A stretch of 64,000 nucleotides of DNA from Chlorocebus sabaeus. Its lineage: Eukaryota; Chordata; Mammalia; Primates; Cercopithecidae. The stretch is from contig NC_132918.1 in the NCBI RefSeq assembly GCF_047675955.1, forward strand, positions 87,745,139-87,809,138, in the 5' to 3' direction. Below, piece after piece: positions 36,901-47,400 of the stretch (positions are counted from its first letter, which is position 1; every line of letters begins with the position of its first letter). Made by a program: the position numbers and the translations under genes. The notes under the pieces are model-generated. The model was not told the origin of the DNA. It was given only the letters and a program-made list of their open reading frames with translations, and searched no databases.

Positions 36901-37789
36901 ATGCATCCCGTAGGATAAGTCTCCTTGGTTGACAATAAACAATATAAAACCTTCCTATAAAAATAGTATGGTTTATGTTTCCAGGGCGGAAGTATTTTCG
37001 TCAAACTTACTTGACATTCTGAGAAACATCTGAGAAGTGGGCATGGCCACCTTTTTCTAAGAAAGTCACTCATCTATGAAATACTTAATGACCCCAGATG
37101 GAAAAGGTTTTAGGCCTTTCCTTGTTCATGCCCAGAAATCATCTCTCTGAAGGAAAAACTGGTTCCAAGAGGAGAAATCACTCATTCGGGGTCATACGGC
37201 CTTAGTGACAGACTACCAGCATTGTTGCATTCCAACATTTGTGCGAAGATCAGAATGGCACATACGTACTGATCTCCCCATGACAATGCACAGTGGCTTC
37301 AGGGGGAAGCAGCAGACGTCTCAGGGCAACGTGCTGGCTTTGCATTTTTATTGGTCAAATCTTTAGCGGGACCTGGGACAACTGGCAGAGCATGTCTGAC
37401 CATCCACACTTATCATAAGGAAGAGGGGGCCTGGCTTCCCTTGAGAGAGCCATTAGTATTCCCAAATAGACTGTAAGACCCTGGAAATACAGAAGACAAA
37501 AATGGAGCTTTCCAGTTTTTCAATAATATTCTGAATTATTAGTACTCACAATTATAGTATGTTTTATATGTCAAAGAGTCTGCTTTATTTTGCATAATTT
37601 GAGACAACTGCATATAATCTTACTTTTTAGAAAACTGATTAATTCACATATGGTAATGGCAATGACCTACTGACTAAACTACATATATATATACACACAC
37701 ATATAGTAAGAGGGCTGATTTAAAAGATGTCTCTCAAAGGAGTCTTCCTTTGTATTTCCCCATTTTGGTACTGATATGTATGCAAGAAC
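33983..37789. other. Repeat-poor intron stretch
   Basis: Nearly 4 kb with almost no recognisable young repeat. 34230-34610 may be a decayed LTR (ends GAGGCTGCTTCCTGAGAAACCCAGC), and 37110-37230 a weak antisense MIR. (AT)8 lies at 36715-36730 and an AT/AC run at 37684-37703. No exon or RNA gene is visible. Confidence 0.45.
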
Positions 37790-37995
37790 ACTGGACTCAA
37801 GACAGGCTTGGGCTTGGATCCTGGGCTTGTCATTTACTATTTAAGTGAGGCTGACAAATTAACCTCTCTAAGCAATTCTTTATCTATTAAAAAAACAAAC
37901 AAATTGATGAAAAGTAAGTAAATGCATATAAAAACCTACCCTTACAGGATTGTGATGAAATGTCTAAGCACATCGTAGATATTTAGCTCATTTTC
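37790..37995 (+). repeat. MIR (sense)
   Basis: AGAACACTGGACTCAAGACAG…TTGGATCCTGGGCTTGTCATTTAC…TAACCTCTCTAAGC…AGGATTGTGATGAAATGTC. The order and spacing are those of MIR, and the copy is nearly complete. Confidence 0.8.
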
Positions 37996-38302
37996 CCCAT
38001 ATGTTCTTCCCTTTTCCTACCACACATAAAACTGGAAGAGCAAATAACACAGATTCCACAGAGTTATTTCAAAGGTTTAATTAAACAAGATAATCTATTT
38101 AAAGCCTCTAGCACATGCAAGGCACACAAAACATGTCAGAGGAAGGGAAATGAATGAAGTATTCTCTCCCCGGCTGTACCAGGACTGCTGCTAGCCAAGG
38201 CTGCTTTCTCTGAGTGGATGCCATCATGCGGCACGACACACAGGGTGTGTCATTGTGAGCTGTGTTCATGGTGTATCTTTCCTCCTAAACAAGATAACAA
38301 TA

Positions 38303-38525
38303 CACAATCATCCCTTGGTCCCAGGAACGCCTACATATGCCGAAACGTGTGCATACTCAAGTCCCATGGCTGACCTTGTGGAATCCGCTTACACAACACG
38401 TTGGTCCTGTAAGTGGGTTTCATATCCTTTTCAAATAGTATATTTTCAATCCGCATTTGATTGAAAAATAGCCACCTATAAGTGGACCTGTGCAGCTCAA
38501 ACCTGTGTTGTTCAAGGGTCAACTG
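38303..38525 (-). mobile_element. TcMar-Tigger-type MITE
   Basis: The right end GTTGTTCAAGGGTCAACTG is the Tigger terminal repeat. The left end CAATCATCCCTTGGTCCCAGG and the middle GTGCATACTCAAGTCCC and ATAAGTGGACCTGTGCAGCTC are typical of this group. The exact subfamily is not certain. Open frames at 38255-38540 on both strands are by-products. Confidence 0.75.
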
Positions 38526-38924
38526 TGAGGCATCTGGCACAGTAACTCACAAAAAGGCATCGCAAATGAAAGATCCTATCTTAGGCGACATCTATAACCT
38601 CCTTGTGGTCAAGATTTTTTTGCTGCATTGCTAGTGTAGACTTTAGATTAGAAGGCACCTGCTTTTTGTGTGTACCATTTCTTTCAATCAACTTGAATAC
38701 CTCATTGACCATAAACTAGGATTATGGAATTTGCTGCACAATATAATATGAAATCCTGTCAGCATATGTGTATAAAAGTGTTTACTAATAATCTAAAGGA
38801 CAGGAAGAAAAAAATGCCTCTCTAATCTTCCATTATTTTCCTTCTTAAAAATGTAAACTGAAGGTCTTAAAAATTGGTGGGCTTTGTCAAAGTCTTACAA
38901 GCTATTTTAAACAGAATGAACATG
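38526..38924. other. Intron DNA, unassigned
   Basis: I see nothing recognisable. Confidence 0.45.
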
Positions 38925-39125
38925 AGTTAGACCTGGATTCAAGTCCAGTTCATTCATGCCAACATCAACCACTGTGGACCTTGGTTTCCTTAAACAAAAT
39001 TGTAGAATAACAACTGGTACAAGTTTGTTGGGTGGTCATGGGAATAAAATGAGAAAATGCACAACAAATTACTTAGTGTGTGGTTATGTGCTTAGTTGGT
39101 AATCAGTAAACAGGGTTTGTTGGCA
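38925..39125 (+). repeat. MIR (sense)
   Basis: AGACCTGGATTCAAGTCCAG…CCACTGTGGACCTTGGTTTCC…GGTCATGGGAATAAAATGAG…GTAATCAGTAAACAGG, in MIR order. Confidence 0.75.
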
Positions 39126-39606
39126 CATGCATACACATACCAATATATTATCAATATATTTTTTTCCCATCAACTAAGTCCTGACCTTTCTTTCTTTTCA
39201 GTACTTAGGATAGTTTAAGAACTCATGGTTTTTGCCATTCAGAACTTACCGGCAAGACTCAAAAGAGAGTCGTATCAGCCCTACCTAGCAGCTTCCCAAA
39301 GTCACAATAGGGTAAAAAGTTACAGATTGACATTTTATAAGAAGGGTGTTCACTTGAGAAGGCTCATTCTTGAAAGGCCAAAAAGAAAAAAAGTGAAAAG
39401 CAAGAGTAATGCCAATATGGTGTCAAACAGCTACGTAAGGATACAGAAATGTATCAGGGATGACCACGTTCATGCTCCCCTGCTCTTCACAAGAACCCAC
39501 AAGCTTGTGATGGAGATGCTCGGAACGAAGTCAACTGTACCCCATCACTGACCCTTTGCCCAGGACCCAGCTGGGTCCGGTTTCCATTCCTTTCTCACTT
39601 AGAGAT
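39126..39606. other. Intron DNA, unassigned
   Basis: A 108-codon frame (39225-39551 plus), basic in composition, shows no domain I know. Its strand is opposite to MB21D2. Probably chance. Confidence 0.4.
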
Positions 39607-39659
39607 GTATACGTAAACATCTCAAATTATTCCGTATACATAAACATCTTAATTACTCC
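39607..39659. repeat. 27-bp imperfect tandem duplication
   Basis: GTATACGTAAACATCTCAAA… (39607-39633) is followed directly by GTATACATAAACATCTTAAT… (39634-39659), with a few differences and a 1-bp length change. Confidence 0.85.
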
Positions 39660-39784
39660 GAAACTGGAAAGCTGTGTTTAACTGGGGAGGAGAAGGGGGA
39701 AGTCTACATTTTAGAAGAAAAATAATGAAGTAGGCCAAGTCCAAGAAATTGCAACAAAGATAAAGATAGGATTCAAACCTCAGA

Positions 39785-39880
39785 TTTTACTGATTCACGC
39801 AGTAAGTATGAGCGTCTCCGATGAGCCGGTACTGTGCTAGACACTGAAGAGACAAAGGTGAAGAGAAACACACCACCCCC
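39785..39880. repeat. L2/MIR-like trace
   Basis: GTAAGTATGAGCGTCTCCGATGAGCCGGTACTGTGCTAGACACTG resembles the 'gagcgcctactatgtgcc…ctaggcactg' segment of old LINE/SINE 3' ends. Confidence 0.45.
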
Positions 39881-41089
39881 ACTGCAGAATGCTGATTATT
39901 TCGTGAGAAAGCCAAGTGTTAATTGTATCAATCAGGATAGGTGAAGTTATGCTGAGTAACAAAGCTAATATCTCAACGACTCGAAACAACCAAGTTTTAT
40001 TTTTCACTCACACTAGATGACCCTCAAGGGTGAGTGGGGCGGGAGGGATTGGGGGTGCTTTTCTTTCCTTCATTGAGGACCCAGATGGGTAGAGCAAGCC
40101 ATGTCTAGAAAGAACTTCACAGTCACTCTACTGGAGGAAAAGGCGGCTCTGGAGGTTCTCGTTTGGCAGTTAAATGCTCTGGCATGGAAATGACGTTCAT
40201 CATTTTCATACACAAATCATTGGTCAAACTAGTCACATGGTCCCATCCACACCTATGAAAGCAAGCACAATTTCTACCACATGCTGGGAGAACTGGGAAT
40301 CTGTGACATGCAGCATGAACAGCTCCCACACTAATCAGATAATTACACACGAATCAACATGTGATTAGAAACTGAGATAACAGCACTGAAGGAAATGAAT
40401 AAGGTCCTAGCCAAAACGCATAAGAGGAATAGGAGGAGTGAAAATTGTTTAGCCTGAAAAACAGAAAATTCAAAAAGGCTATGAGAGCCATCTTCAAATA
40501 CCTGATAAGTTGTGCTAGTAAAGAAGAAATGGAATTTACCTATATGGTTTCGCTGAGTAGAACATAGAGAGAGACGTTTTCAGTGTAATGTTGTATACTC
40601 ATTCATCCGGCAGAATTTTCTAGCAATGCTGCCTGTGGAGGCAGTACCTTTCCTATCCCGAGAGGATCAATCAGAATCTTCAGCAGGGATGGAGTCTCAG
40701 TATATAGATGTCTTCCGAGGTGGCTGCCCATCCCAAGAGCCTACTACTAAAGACAGACAACTATAACGTAGACTTCTAGAGCCACCTATGACCATCCAGG
40801 GTGGGCCCAGTCACAGTGGCTGTAAGAAGACCATACTCTGAGCATTACGCCCAAAGGCTGGATGCCGCCCTTCCTTCTCATCTGGCCTACCCTATGTCAT
40901 TTGTAACCTGCAGCCCTGCTGCTGTCACATCCTCCAGTCGACTTCACCAACTTTACACAAGATAACTAGCACTAGCAATGACACACATAACAGCAAAAGA
41001 AGAGCTGAATTTATAGTACACGTTTGATGTACATGCATCTCATGACAAGGACTCTCTCAGAAGGACACAAACATTCATGTCACTACCAT
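39881..41089. other. Intron DNA, possible CR1/L3-like trace
   Basis: 40430-40700 (TTAGCCTGAAAAACAG…GAGAGCCATCTTCAAATACC…) resembles a widespread ancient CR1/L3-related repeat. Otherwise I see nothing. Confidence 0.35.
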
Positions 41090-41580
41090 GCACTAAGGCA
41101 CAGGCCGAATGCTTTACCTGTGTCATCTTGTTCAATCTTCTTGGCCCTTTCAAGTGGGCAATAGTGTCCCCTCCACTCCTTTTTTTTATGAGACGGAGTC
41201 TTGCTCTGTCACCAGGCTGGAGCGCAGTGGCGCAATCTCAGCTCACTGCAACCTCCATCTCCCGGGTTCAAGTGATTCTCCTGTCTCAGCCCCCAAGTAG
41301 CTGGGACTACAGGTGTGCACCACCACGTCTGGCTAATTTTTGTATTTTTAGTAGAGACGGGGTTTCACCACATTGGCCAGGATGGTCTGGATCTTTTGAC
41401 CTCGTGATCCACCTGCCTAGGCTTCCCAAAGTGCTGGGATTACAGGCGTGAGCCACCATGCCCAGCCTAGTGTCCCCATTTTACAGATAAGAAAATTAAG
41501 AAAAATAGCAGTCAAATAAATTGTTTATGGCCATGATAGCTGACCTGGGATCCAAATTCAAGTTGATCCTATGCTGCTTT
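41090..41580 (-). repeat. MIR (antisense) split by an Alu
   Basis: GCTTTACCTGTGTCATCTTG…AAGTGGGCAATAGTGTCCCC at 41112-41171 resumes after the Alu as TAGTGTCCCCATTTTACAGATAAGAAAATTAAG…GACCTGGGATCC. Joining the two flanks gives a continuous antisense MIR. Confidence 0.85.
41180..41467 (-). mobile_element. AluS-type, sense to MB21D2, inserted in a MIR
   Basis: T-tail, GAGACGGAGTCTTGCTCTG … CATGCCCAGCC. The duplication TAGTGTCCCC is exact at 41162-41171 and 41468-41477. The short TCCACTCC between the left copy and the T-run suggests a small 3'-end addition. Confidence 0.93.
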
Positions 41581-42539
41581 CTTGTATTAAACAGGTTTTC
41601 CTAGGAGAAAATAAACAATGTAATACCTTGGGCCTTTAGAACTGCCACATAAACAGTATAGGAAACAGTAAGTAGAAATTTATCTCTCCATCCAAAAATG
41701 GAACAAATTCTAATTTGGAGTAAACAGATTTCTAGAACAGATTAAAAACTGATTTTAGTCATCTCTGGGGAATAAAGTATATGAGCAAATGGGTCAAGGA
41801 TCATAGGAAAGAGATGATTATAAATGACATTATAAAAAGATAGTGCTGAGACACACAGCTATGTGCGTGCACATGTGTGCAAGTGTGTATGTGTTGCATA
41901 CTTAGCTCTTGGACAACTTTCAAAGAACATTCCACAAGTGTTTTAATCACAACGGCATCCTTGAAATTCTTTCAGGCTCCCAGTACAAACTCTGAAAATA
42001 TTCCCACGTATTCAGATGCGTAGTCTAAGATGTTATTTTAACCCAACATCAGAGCCTTCATTTGAAGGTCATCCTCCCTAAGTTTCTACTACCAGGTTGA
42101 GGAGGCTGGTGGAGGCAGCCAGGAACATGATTGCCAAACACATACTAACCACAAGGCCAGGAGCTTTTACTGAACCTTGAAGCAAGAAAGTCTTTTCCCT
42201 TTACAGACACAGCAGTATCTATCAGGGTCACATTATGTCTCTGTACAAACTCTTATCAGGCACACTGAGATATGGAGAAAGAAACGAAGAATTCTGTGTC
42301 TTCCCTAAAAACAAAAACTGGTATCCATCAAACTGTGATAAGGGATTATGCTCCTTGGGACCAGCACCCTAAAAAAAATTGTCACTATCCATGTAAAAGA
42401 GATCCTGAATCGGTGATCTACATTACACATTCGAATTTGCTAAATTAGTTTAAAAATGATCCCAATTTATATAAAGAAGCCTCCTCCAAAGGACTTACAA
42501 TCTATCATTGGCTAGTCAAAGAAGACCCTGTCTTACTTT
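41581..42539. other. Intron DNA, unassigned
   Basis: A GT-rich stretch (GTGCGTGCACATGTGTGCAAG) lies near 41863-41890. Nothing else is recognised. Confidence 0.4.
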
Positions 42540-42740
42540 AGACAAGTTTACTAACTTGTTTTACTGTTTACTTTAGAAACTTTCAAACATATACACTGGT
42601 AGGTATAATAGTATAATAAATTCCCACATATCCATCATGTTTGCCATTCTTATTTCATTTATCCCATTATTTTTGCCTAATATGTTAAGGTAAATCCCAG
42701 ACAATCTATAATTTTACCCAGAAACAACACTTTCTCAGTT
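42540..42740 (-). repeat. L1M (antisense) fragment
   Basis: AAATTCCCACATATCCATCATG…CCTAATATGTTAAGGTAAATCCCAGACAA matches the antisense 3' region of old L1M elements. Confidence 0.5.
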
Positions 42741-42869
42741 AGACAAAGACATTTGTCTAAAGACTTTTTAAGTATAACTACCACTCTCATATCTAAATAA
42801 AATGAATAATAGTTCCTTGTTATTACAGACCTCACTTGAATTTACATTGTTCCTAATATGAGTGTGCTT

Positions 42870-42902
42870 GTGTGTGTGCGCACGCACACATGCATGTATG
42901 TG
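42870..42902. repeat. 33-nt alternating purine-pyrimidine (Z-DNA-prone) tract
   Basis: Strict R-Y alternation from 42870 to 42902 without a break, with a GCGCACGC centre between TG and CA runs. The middle is also self-complementary (GTGTGCGCAC). Confidence 0.85.
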
Positions 42903-42904
42903 AC

Positions 42905-43345
42905 TTTGTTGATATCCTGCCCTGTGTCCCCAGCCCATCCCTGGGTCCACTTGCAGCTGTGACAGGCAGTCCCCCAGATGTTCCCAGTCCCTTCTCCTCA
43001 AGTGCCAGTGACTCTGCCCCTTTGCCTAAAGGCAACCTCTCTCCAGCCACTGCCAGGATGTGCAGGGGAGTTAATGTAAGAGAACCAACACCACTGGGGC
43101 AACTGTCAACCAATGGGGCAGAATCAGTAGATAAATGCCCTGGCTTCCCCAGACTCTGTGCGCGATTCTACATTGGGTTCTACACAACCTCTCAGATTAA
43201 CCCGTTCAATTGCTTATTAATAGACAGAACCTTTATCGGCTTCTCTACCTTCTGTCTCAATTGCTCTGTTCCCTCACTCCTGTTTCTTTGTGTCACCTCC
43301 CAAGTGAACTACCACAGCAAAGTAATTGTTGTTTCTGGAACTGTA
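42905..43345. repeat. Probable old LTR-type repeat, family unresolved
   Basis: GATATCCTGCCCTGTGTCCCC…AGGGGAGTTAATGT…ACCAATGGGGCAGAATC…TGTGTCACCTCCCAAGTGAAC is a known-looking repeat pattern that I place with low confidence among old LTRs. A 176-codon frame (42872-43402) runs through it without any known domain. Confidence 0.35.
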
Positions 43346-44025
43346 GTGGGTGGGGGGTGTAAATCAGGGACAGACAGGCTCATGTCTGTTAATAATTCTT
43401 GATGAAATTATATTTCATACTGGCCATGAGCCTGGAAGCCTAAGCTGATGATAAGGGATTACTTGCTCCTTCCCACAACCAGTTATAGATCCATTACACG
43501 TCTTATAAAACTAGATCTGGGAACAATTCTCAAAAACAGTTCATTAGCCTTCTCAGAGCAGCAAGCTTGCTTTTCTATGCATTTACAGCTAGCATCTTCC
43601 CTATTATTTCTTGCTCTGTTGTTATCTCAATTCTCCTCACTTTCCAAGGGACATTTTTAAGACCTTTGGAAAGCTTTGGAGAGGTAAAAATCCATATATT
43701 CTTCAGATACAGGCATTTTTTCCCTTAAATTCCAAAGAGAACAATGGGGATTAAGGTTGGGGAAGGTGAATTAAAAAAAAAACAACTCACTCCAGGAACC
43801 AACCTTCAGAGTGGAGTTTTGTTCAAACAGACTCACCTTACTCATACATAAAAGCCTCAAGTCAAATTTAAAGACCAAAACAATGTTTCTCTTTCAGCCT
43901 CTGTTGATGATTATTCTGTCTCTATTCCTCTAAATTGTACAGAAATAATTCTAAATGATATGTTTAGTCTCTTTGTTCAATCACCTTTTGTCCGTACTTT
44001 CTTTTGTGTGTGTTTGTTTTTTTTG

Positions 44026-44027
<2 letters not shown>
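43346..44027. other. Intron DNA, unassigned
   Basis: I see nothing recognisable. Confidence 0.45.

Positions 44028-44064
<37 letters not shown>
44028..44064. repeat. (TTA)12 microsatellite at an Alu tail
   Basis: Uninterrupted TTA repeats replace the poly(A) tail of the adjoining antisense Alu. Likely polymorphic. Confidence 0.93.
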
Positions 44065-44065
<1 letters not shown>

Positions 44066-44066
44066 T

Positions 44067-44350
44067 TGGAGATGGAGTCTCGCTCTGTTGCCCAGGCTGG
44101 AATGCAGTGGCACGATCTTGGCTCACTGAAACCTCTGATTCCCAGGTTCAAGCAATTCTCCTGCCTCAGTCTCCCAAGTAGCTGGGATTACAGACGTGTG
44201 CCACCACACCCGGCTAATTTTTGTATTTTTAGTACAGACAGGGTTTCACCATGTTAGTCAGGCTGGTCTCAAACTCCTGACCTCAAATAATCCACCCACC
44301 TCGGCCTCCCAAGCTGCTGGAATTACAGGCATGAGCCACCATGCCCGGCC
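44067..44350 (-). mobile_element. AluS, sense to MB21D2
   Basis: GAGATGGAGTCTCGCTCTGTTGCCC … CCATGCCCGGCC, full length. Confidence 0.93.
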
Positions 44351-44517
44351 GTAGTGCTTACACTAATTATCAATTACGTGTTTACCTGTCAGTGTCCCTC
44401 TGATGGCTTGTGTATCTCCCACCCTAACACAAGAGAAGTTCAGCAGAGTAAGCTGAATCAATAAACAGATGGTGTAGCCTAATTACATAGTTTACTAAAA
44501 TAAACTCTTTTTTTTTT

Positions 44518-44797
44518 GAGATGGAGTCTCGCTCTGTCACCCAGGCTGGAGTGCAGTGGTGCGCTCTCCGCTCACTGCAAGCTCCGCCTCCCAGGTTCAT
44601 GCCATTCTCCTGCCTCGGCCTCCTGAGTAGCTGGGACTACAGGCGCCCGCCGCCTCGCCCGGCTAGTTTTTTGTATTTTTAGTAGAGATGGGGTTTCACC
44701 GTGTTAGCCAGGGTGGTCTCGATCTCCTGACCTCATGATCTGCTGCCTCGGCCTCCCACAGTGCTGGGATTACAGGTGTGAGCCACAGCGCCTGGCC
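44518..44797 (-). mobile_element. AluY-type, sense to MB21D2
   Basis: GAGATGGAGTCTCGCTCTG … CAGCGCCTGGCC, with Y bases and the CGCCTCGCCCGGCTAGTTTT variant in the middle. The flanks AATAAACTCT and AATGAAGTCT are a decayed duplication (8/10). Confidence 0.93.
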
Positions 44798-46293
44798 AAT
44801 GAAGTCTATCTTTATAGAGGATGAAACCCTCAGGTGATATACTTAGACTGACAACACTGTCATTGTGAGACACGATGAAAGGCTCCAGAGCCTCTCTATC
44901 TGCAAGCAAGGGAATCACATCACATGCTCAGAAGAGATGAAGGAGAAGCTAGCGGCTTGTTAATGAACTGTACTGTAACTATACAGACACGTCCCCTCTT
45001 GTTCTTTGAGGATAATTTAGCTCTAGGACATTCTCCAAAGCAACGATTTTTAGTCAATAACCTCATCAGGGAAGCAGGAGAAAAGTTACTATATAACTAT
45101 AGTGTGATCTATGATCAAAGTCTAATACCTGATTTCTAAAAAGATTAAAACCATGTATTTTTTCCCTTGATGTGTAAGTGGAGAACCTATAAATCAATGG
45201 ATTCCTTACTAAGCCATTCCCAAAAACTGCCAGGAGATGGCATCCACACTCTACTCATTTACTAAGAGTTTCTAGCTGGGCTCCGACGTCTTACAATCCT
45301 AGAATAAAATCTTCGGGAAAACAAGCTCATCGACGGGCTAAAATATGATAAGCCTACATTAAAAGCATCAGTCCCAGGCCTATTTACTTTGAGGTTCCAC
45401 CCAGTGACTTACAAATTTTTCATTTAGTTCCCCTGAGAAAATCCTCCTGATAATTTAGGAGCTGAAGGGATCATCTAGGTTGAGCCAAGACTGAAAGACG
45501 CTTTGTCTTGGCAAGCAACATGGCTGACAATGGGTTCCCAACGCATATTCAGGAGCTCTTCGCAAGGCAGAGTGGTCTGCTTGCACCTACTGCAGCTAAT
45601 TTTTTTTTCTTTAATGAATAAAGCTTCAGGTTCCAGGAATAAAAGAAAAAGAAATCAGAGGAAACAGCCTTTGATGTTATGAGGTTAAGACACTACTCTT
45701 CCTTCTAGATTGTTTCATTCTGACTACAAGTGAATAAATACACTGAAGACTTTAGGAGCTCAGATGATTAATAAAAAGAAAAATTTTTAACCTGTCTTCA
45801 ATCAAGTCAAAATAAACAATACATATATTGTATGATGCTTTGCGGTTTCCAGAGAATGGCCACAATCATTTCCCATTTGCTCCCTATAATTACTTGAAGA
45901 GGAGCTCCAGAATTCTCACTGCAGGGATGTGGAGGCTGAGGCTCCTGGCCCTAAGTAACGAGTCAAGATGAGTACACAGAGTATCCACCTAGTTCTTTGG
46001 CCTAAACCAGACTAAAACTAATCTGGCCACACACAATTATGTTGAAGGAAAGACAGAGGATCACTTTTTTCCCCATCAAGTTGTCAATTTGTTGCAAGGT
46101 GGGAGAAAGGGCGCAAACTGTACTGCGTGCTCTATTGGGAGGAATCTATGACAGTTAGAGCCGGACTGCCTGGGTTACTGAGAAGATTCCCTTCTTTCCT
46201 TACCTATGCCAGCAAAATACACACACATCCTTCCTGAAAAATAACTTGTCTTTAAGTGTCGATAGCCAAGTGCTTAATAGCTATTAATCAATT
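44798..46293. other. Intron DNA, unassigned
   Basis: A possible antisense MIR lies at 45900-46010. Nothing else is recognised. Confidence 0.45.
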
Positions 46294-46363
46294 TTCCACA
46301 TGGCTTATTCACAATGACCTCCTGCTTCTTCCACATGGTTTATTCACAATGACCTCCTGCTTC
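46294..46363. repeat. 35-bp tandem duplication
   Basis: TTCCACATGGCTTATTCACA… (46294-46328) is repeated at 46329-46363 with one C-to-T difference. Confidence 0.95.
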
Positions 46364-46915
46364 TATTGTTTTTGCCTTCATTTAAATAAGTAAATGTTAT
46401 TTCAAATATTAATTTCCTCAATCTAGTTTTCAAATCACAAATCAGTAATATCCTAAAAACATGCTATTTTGAAAAATAATGAGTACGTTATTAAGTCTTA
46501 CAAGTATTTCCATCGTGTAAAGCTGGAATGTTTGATACATCCAGAAGTTCGGATTAGTATAGCTACACCCATCACTGTAATTTAAGAAAGGACTAAGGGA
46601 TCAAATGAGTTTTTCCAAGGAAAACAGACAGAAAAAAAAAAAATACTGACAGGCTAACAGACTAATAAAGAGCTGAATCTACAGAGACAGAATTGCCTAC
46701 CTGATAATTGCTTTCAGTATGTGGGTAAAAACCTACTTTATTGTTTGAGCTTGAAAATGTTCAGACCAAAAGAAGTCAGACTTAAAACAACCAGCAAAAG
46801 CCCTCTGCGGAAGTTGAAATTTGCAGTTTAAAAGCACGGGTAGATCATTTAAGAGGGCAAAGCTGCAGTGTTTTTAAATCCACGCCTGCTCAATAAAAAA
46901 AGCCTTAGACAAAGG
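46364..46915. other. Intron DNA, unassigned
   Basis: I see nothing recognisable. Confidence 0.45.
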
Positions 46916-46981
46916 CAAAGATGAGTCTCGTAATGCTGACATGGGAGTCAAAGATGAGTCTCGTAATGCTGACATGGGAGA
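46916..46981. repeat. 33-bp tandem duplication
   Basis: CAAAGATGAGTCTCGTAATG… (46916-46948) is repeated at 46949-46981, differing only at the last base. Confidence 0.95.
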
Positions 46982-47139
46982 GTCGTATTTTGACAGATGG
47001 CTTTTTTCATCTACTTTCCCCCAACCATCTAACAATGGAGCAAGTTGGTGGATGAACAGTGGCATTCAAATATTCTAGCCAGAAATTATTAACCAAATGA
47101 TGGCGAAATGGAGCCAGAACTGACTTTCAAGGTTATTTA

Positions 47140-47400
47140 TTCCAACTGCCATGGTACATATGAGGTTGCTAAGGCCCAAAAAGCAAAGGTGACACAGCGC
47201 TGCACCTGGCACAGATGCCAGAAATAGAACCCAAAGTCCTTGATTCTCAATCCAGAACTCTCTACTTCATATATGGCTCTCGAACCGCGAGGCTTGTTAA
47301 AAATGCAGGTTCCCATGTCTCACCCCACAAGGACGGAAGTATAATCTCCAAGCAGACATGTGTTTAAAACTAGCAATGTTGAAATGCTTTTAAAAATTGA
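47140..47400 (-). repeat. MIR (antisense) followed by a hAT-like fragment
   Basis: 47140-47275: ATATGAGGTTGCTAAGGCCC…AGAAATAGAACCCAAAGTCC…, antisense MIR. 47275-47400: TCTCGAACCGCGAGGCTTGTTAAAAATGCAGG…, resembling MER5/MER20-type Charlie text. Confidence 0.55.

Noticed and set aside
42872..43402. 176-codon plus-strand frame
   Set aside because: It runs through a Z-prone GT tract and probable old LTR text, with no recognisable domain, on the strand opposite to MB21D2.
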